Shown piece after piece: positions 63,005 through 64,000 of a stretch of 64,000 nucleotides of DNA. The position numbers and the translations under genes were made by a program. The first letter of the stretch is position 1. Every line of letters starts with the position of its first letter. Below the pieces are notes generated by a model. It was not told the DNA's origin. It saw only the letters and a program-made list of their open reading frames with translations, and made no database searches. Origin of the DNA: Anastrepha obliqua (lineage: Eukaryota > Arthropoda > Insecta > Diptera > Tephritidae); contig NW_026562314.1 in the NCBI RefSeq assembly GCF_027943255.1, positions 1-64,000 of the forward strand, read 5' to 3'.

Positions 63005-64000
63005 GGCGGTAAAAGTCGCATAGTTCCCTCAATTCTGCTCCGATTTCGCTGAAACTTTCATTAAAAGTTAGATAAGATTCTCTTCTTTCCAACAATGTAC
63101 ACTTCTTTGGCAATTTGTTGGAAATTGGATGTAAAACAATCACAAAATGTCAGAAAAAAGCCTTTCTGACTCGAATTTTTCTGAACATTTTTGGCGGTAA
63201 AAGTCCCATAGTTCCCTCAATTCTGCTCCGATTTCGCTGAAACTTTCATTAAAAGTTAGATAAGATTCTCCTCTTTCCAACAATGTACACTTCTTTGGCA
63301 ATTGGTTGGAAATTGGATGTAAAACAATCAGAAAATGTCACATAAAAGCCTTTCCGACTCGAATTTTTTTGAAACTTTTTTTGGCGGTAAAAGTCCCATA
63401 GTTCCCTCAATTCTGCTCCGATTTCGCTGAAACTTTCATTAAAAGTTAGACAAGATTCTCCTCTTTCCAACAATGTACACTTCTTTGGCAATTGGTTGGA
63501 AATTGGATGTAAAACAATCAGAAAATGTCACATAAAGCCTTTCCGACTCGAATTTTTTTGAAACTTTTTTTGGCGGTAAAAGTCCCATAGTTCCCTCAAT
63601 TCTGCTTTGATTTCGCTGAAACTTTCATTAAAAGTTAGATAAGACTCTCCTCTTTCCAACAATGTACACTTCTTTGGCAATTGGTTGGAAATTGGATGTA
63701 AAACAATCACAAAATATCAGAAAAAAGCCTTTCCGACTCGAATTTTTCTGAACATTTTTGGCGGTAAAAGTCGTATAATTCCTTCAATTCTGCTCCGATT
63801 TCGCTGAAACTTTCATTAAAAGTTAGATAAGACTCTCCTCTTTCCAACAATGTACACTTCTTTGGCAATTGGTTGGAAATTGGATGTAAACCAATCACAA
63901 AATGTCAGAAAAAAGCCTTTCCGACTCGAATTTTTCTCAACATTTTTGGCGGTAAAAGTCGCATAGTTCCCTCAATTCTGCTCCGATTTCGCTGAAACTT
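63005..64000 (+). repeat. Start of another 11-mer HOR copy, cut by the window edge
   Basis: Unit 1 (63005, ctcTtc) and unit 2 (63193) are followed by one extra hybrid class B unit (63383, gaCaag front with caacaatg, caatcag back), then unit 3 (63572, aaaatAtcag), unit 4 (63760, CGTataAttcc) and the first 53 bases of unit 5 (63948). There is a one-base A deletion near 63535 (cacataaagcc). The HOR clearly extends beyond the window. Confidence 0.8.

Larger units (their letters stand above)
382..64000 (+). repeat. Satellite DNA array, 188/190-bp monomers
   Basis: About 337 head-to-tail copies run in a single orientation, with no inversion, spacer or foreign insertion that I could find. Each unit is taken here to begin at ggcggtaaaag and to end in a T tract just before the next one. 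Monomers resemble each other closely, differing at roughly a dozen recurring diagnostic sites plus scattered private changes. GC content of the commonest unit is about 37%. The period is close to a nucleosome plus linker, as in many centromeric satellites. A centromeric or pericentromeric role is inference; there is no flanking context. The array is open at the right edge. Confidence 0.98.

Noticed and set aside
515..63898. The many minus-strand open frames of 60-126 codons across the whole window, as a protein family
   Set aside because: They are the same satellite unit read repeatedly. Lengths simply follow monomer length and indels, the longer ones are read-throughs caused by one- or two-base deletions (for example 3528-3908 and 10320-10697), recurring variants are mostly amino-acid changing, and there is no domain, promoter or gene context.
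382..64000. CRISPR array
   Set aside because: Repeats are long (188/190 bp) and directly contiguous, with no unique spacers between short repeats.
382..64000. Repeat domain of a large tandem-repeat protein gene
   Set aside because: The 188- and 190-bp periods are not multiples of three, so no frame stays open across units, and single-base indels are tolerated throughout.
382..64000. Ribosomal or other structured RNA genes, tRNAs or integrated mobile elements hidden in the array
   Set aside because: Reading unit by unit, every stretch is accounted for by satellite monomers; no stretch longer than a few bases departs from the monomer, apart from the deletion near 20541.
382..64000. Inverted array segments (orientation switches)
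   Set aside because: The motif ggcggtaaaagtc appears in the same orientation at every unit start from 382 to the right edge.

Overview
The window is one unbroken tandem satellite array. I found no gene, RNA gene, transposon or other unique sequence. Positions 1-381 are a near-pure poly-T run, broken only by A at 80, 180 and 369. From 382 to the right edge the sequence is about 337 head-to-tail copies, all in one orientation, of an AT-rich (about 37% GC) monomer of 188 or 190 bp. The array continues past the right edge, cut about 53 bases into a monomer. A satellite this long, with a near-nucleosomal period and nested higher-order repeats (HORs), points to eukaryotic centromeric, pericentromeric or other heterochromatin. 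I cannot name the species: the monomer matches no satellite I can identify with confidence, and there is no flanking gene.

Monomers fall into two length classes. The 188-bp class ends in two T5 tracts around CTGAACA. The 190-bp class has a changed 3' third (caatcag...cacataaaag) and two T7 tracts around GAAAC. Further diagnostic sites divide them: gtcCCC/CGC/CGT, ctCCG/ctTTG, gaTaag/gaCaag, ctcCtc/ctcTtc, aatTGgttgg/aatTTgttgg/aatttttcgg, Taaaac/Gaaac/aaaCc, ttCCg/ttCTg/tCATTg and CTGAAC/CTCAAC. These act as a barcode that lets the array be read as strings of monomer types.

Layout. 382-3392 is an irregular left edge. 3393-10936 is two tandem copies of a 3,772-bp, 20-monomer HOR. 10937-25220 holds truncated and rearranged derivatives of it, with many private single-base indels. 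25221-42252 is nearly indel-free up to about 37.9 kb and is built of overlapping duplicated blocks with offsets of 17, 26 and 52 monomers. 42253-59228 is dominated by an 11-monomer, 2,074-bp HOR with variants, including a 14-monomer form made by internal duplication of three units. 59229-64000 contains a 2.6-kb second copy of a block at 39.2-41.8 kb and then re-enters the 11-mer order.

Nothing here works together as genes. The history visible is repeated unequal exchange or conversion of multi-monomer blocks. Short reverse-strand open frames recur once per monomer, but they are a by-product of the repeat and I do not annotate them as genes. The signals I judge worth checking are the poly-T junction, the HOR grammar and regime change, the left-right asymmetry in indels, a dyad present in one monomer class and lost in the other, and a CENP-B-box-like site toggled by one polymorphic base.
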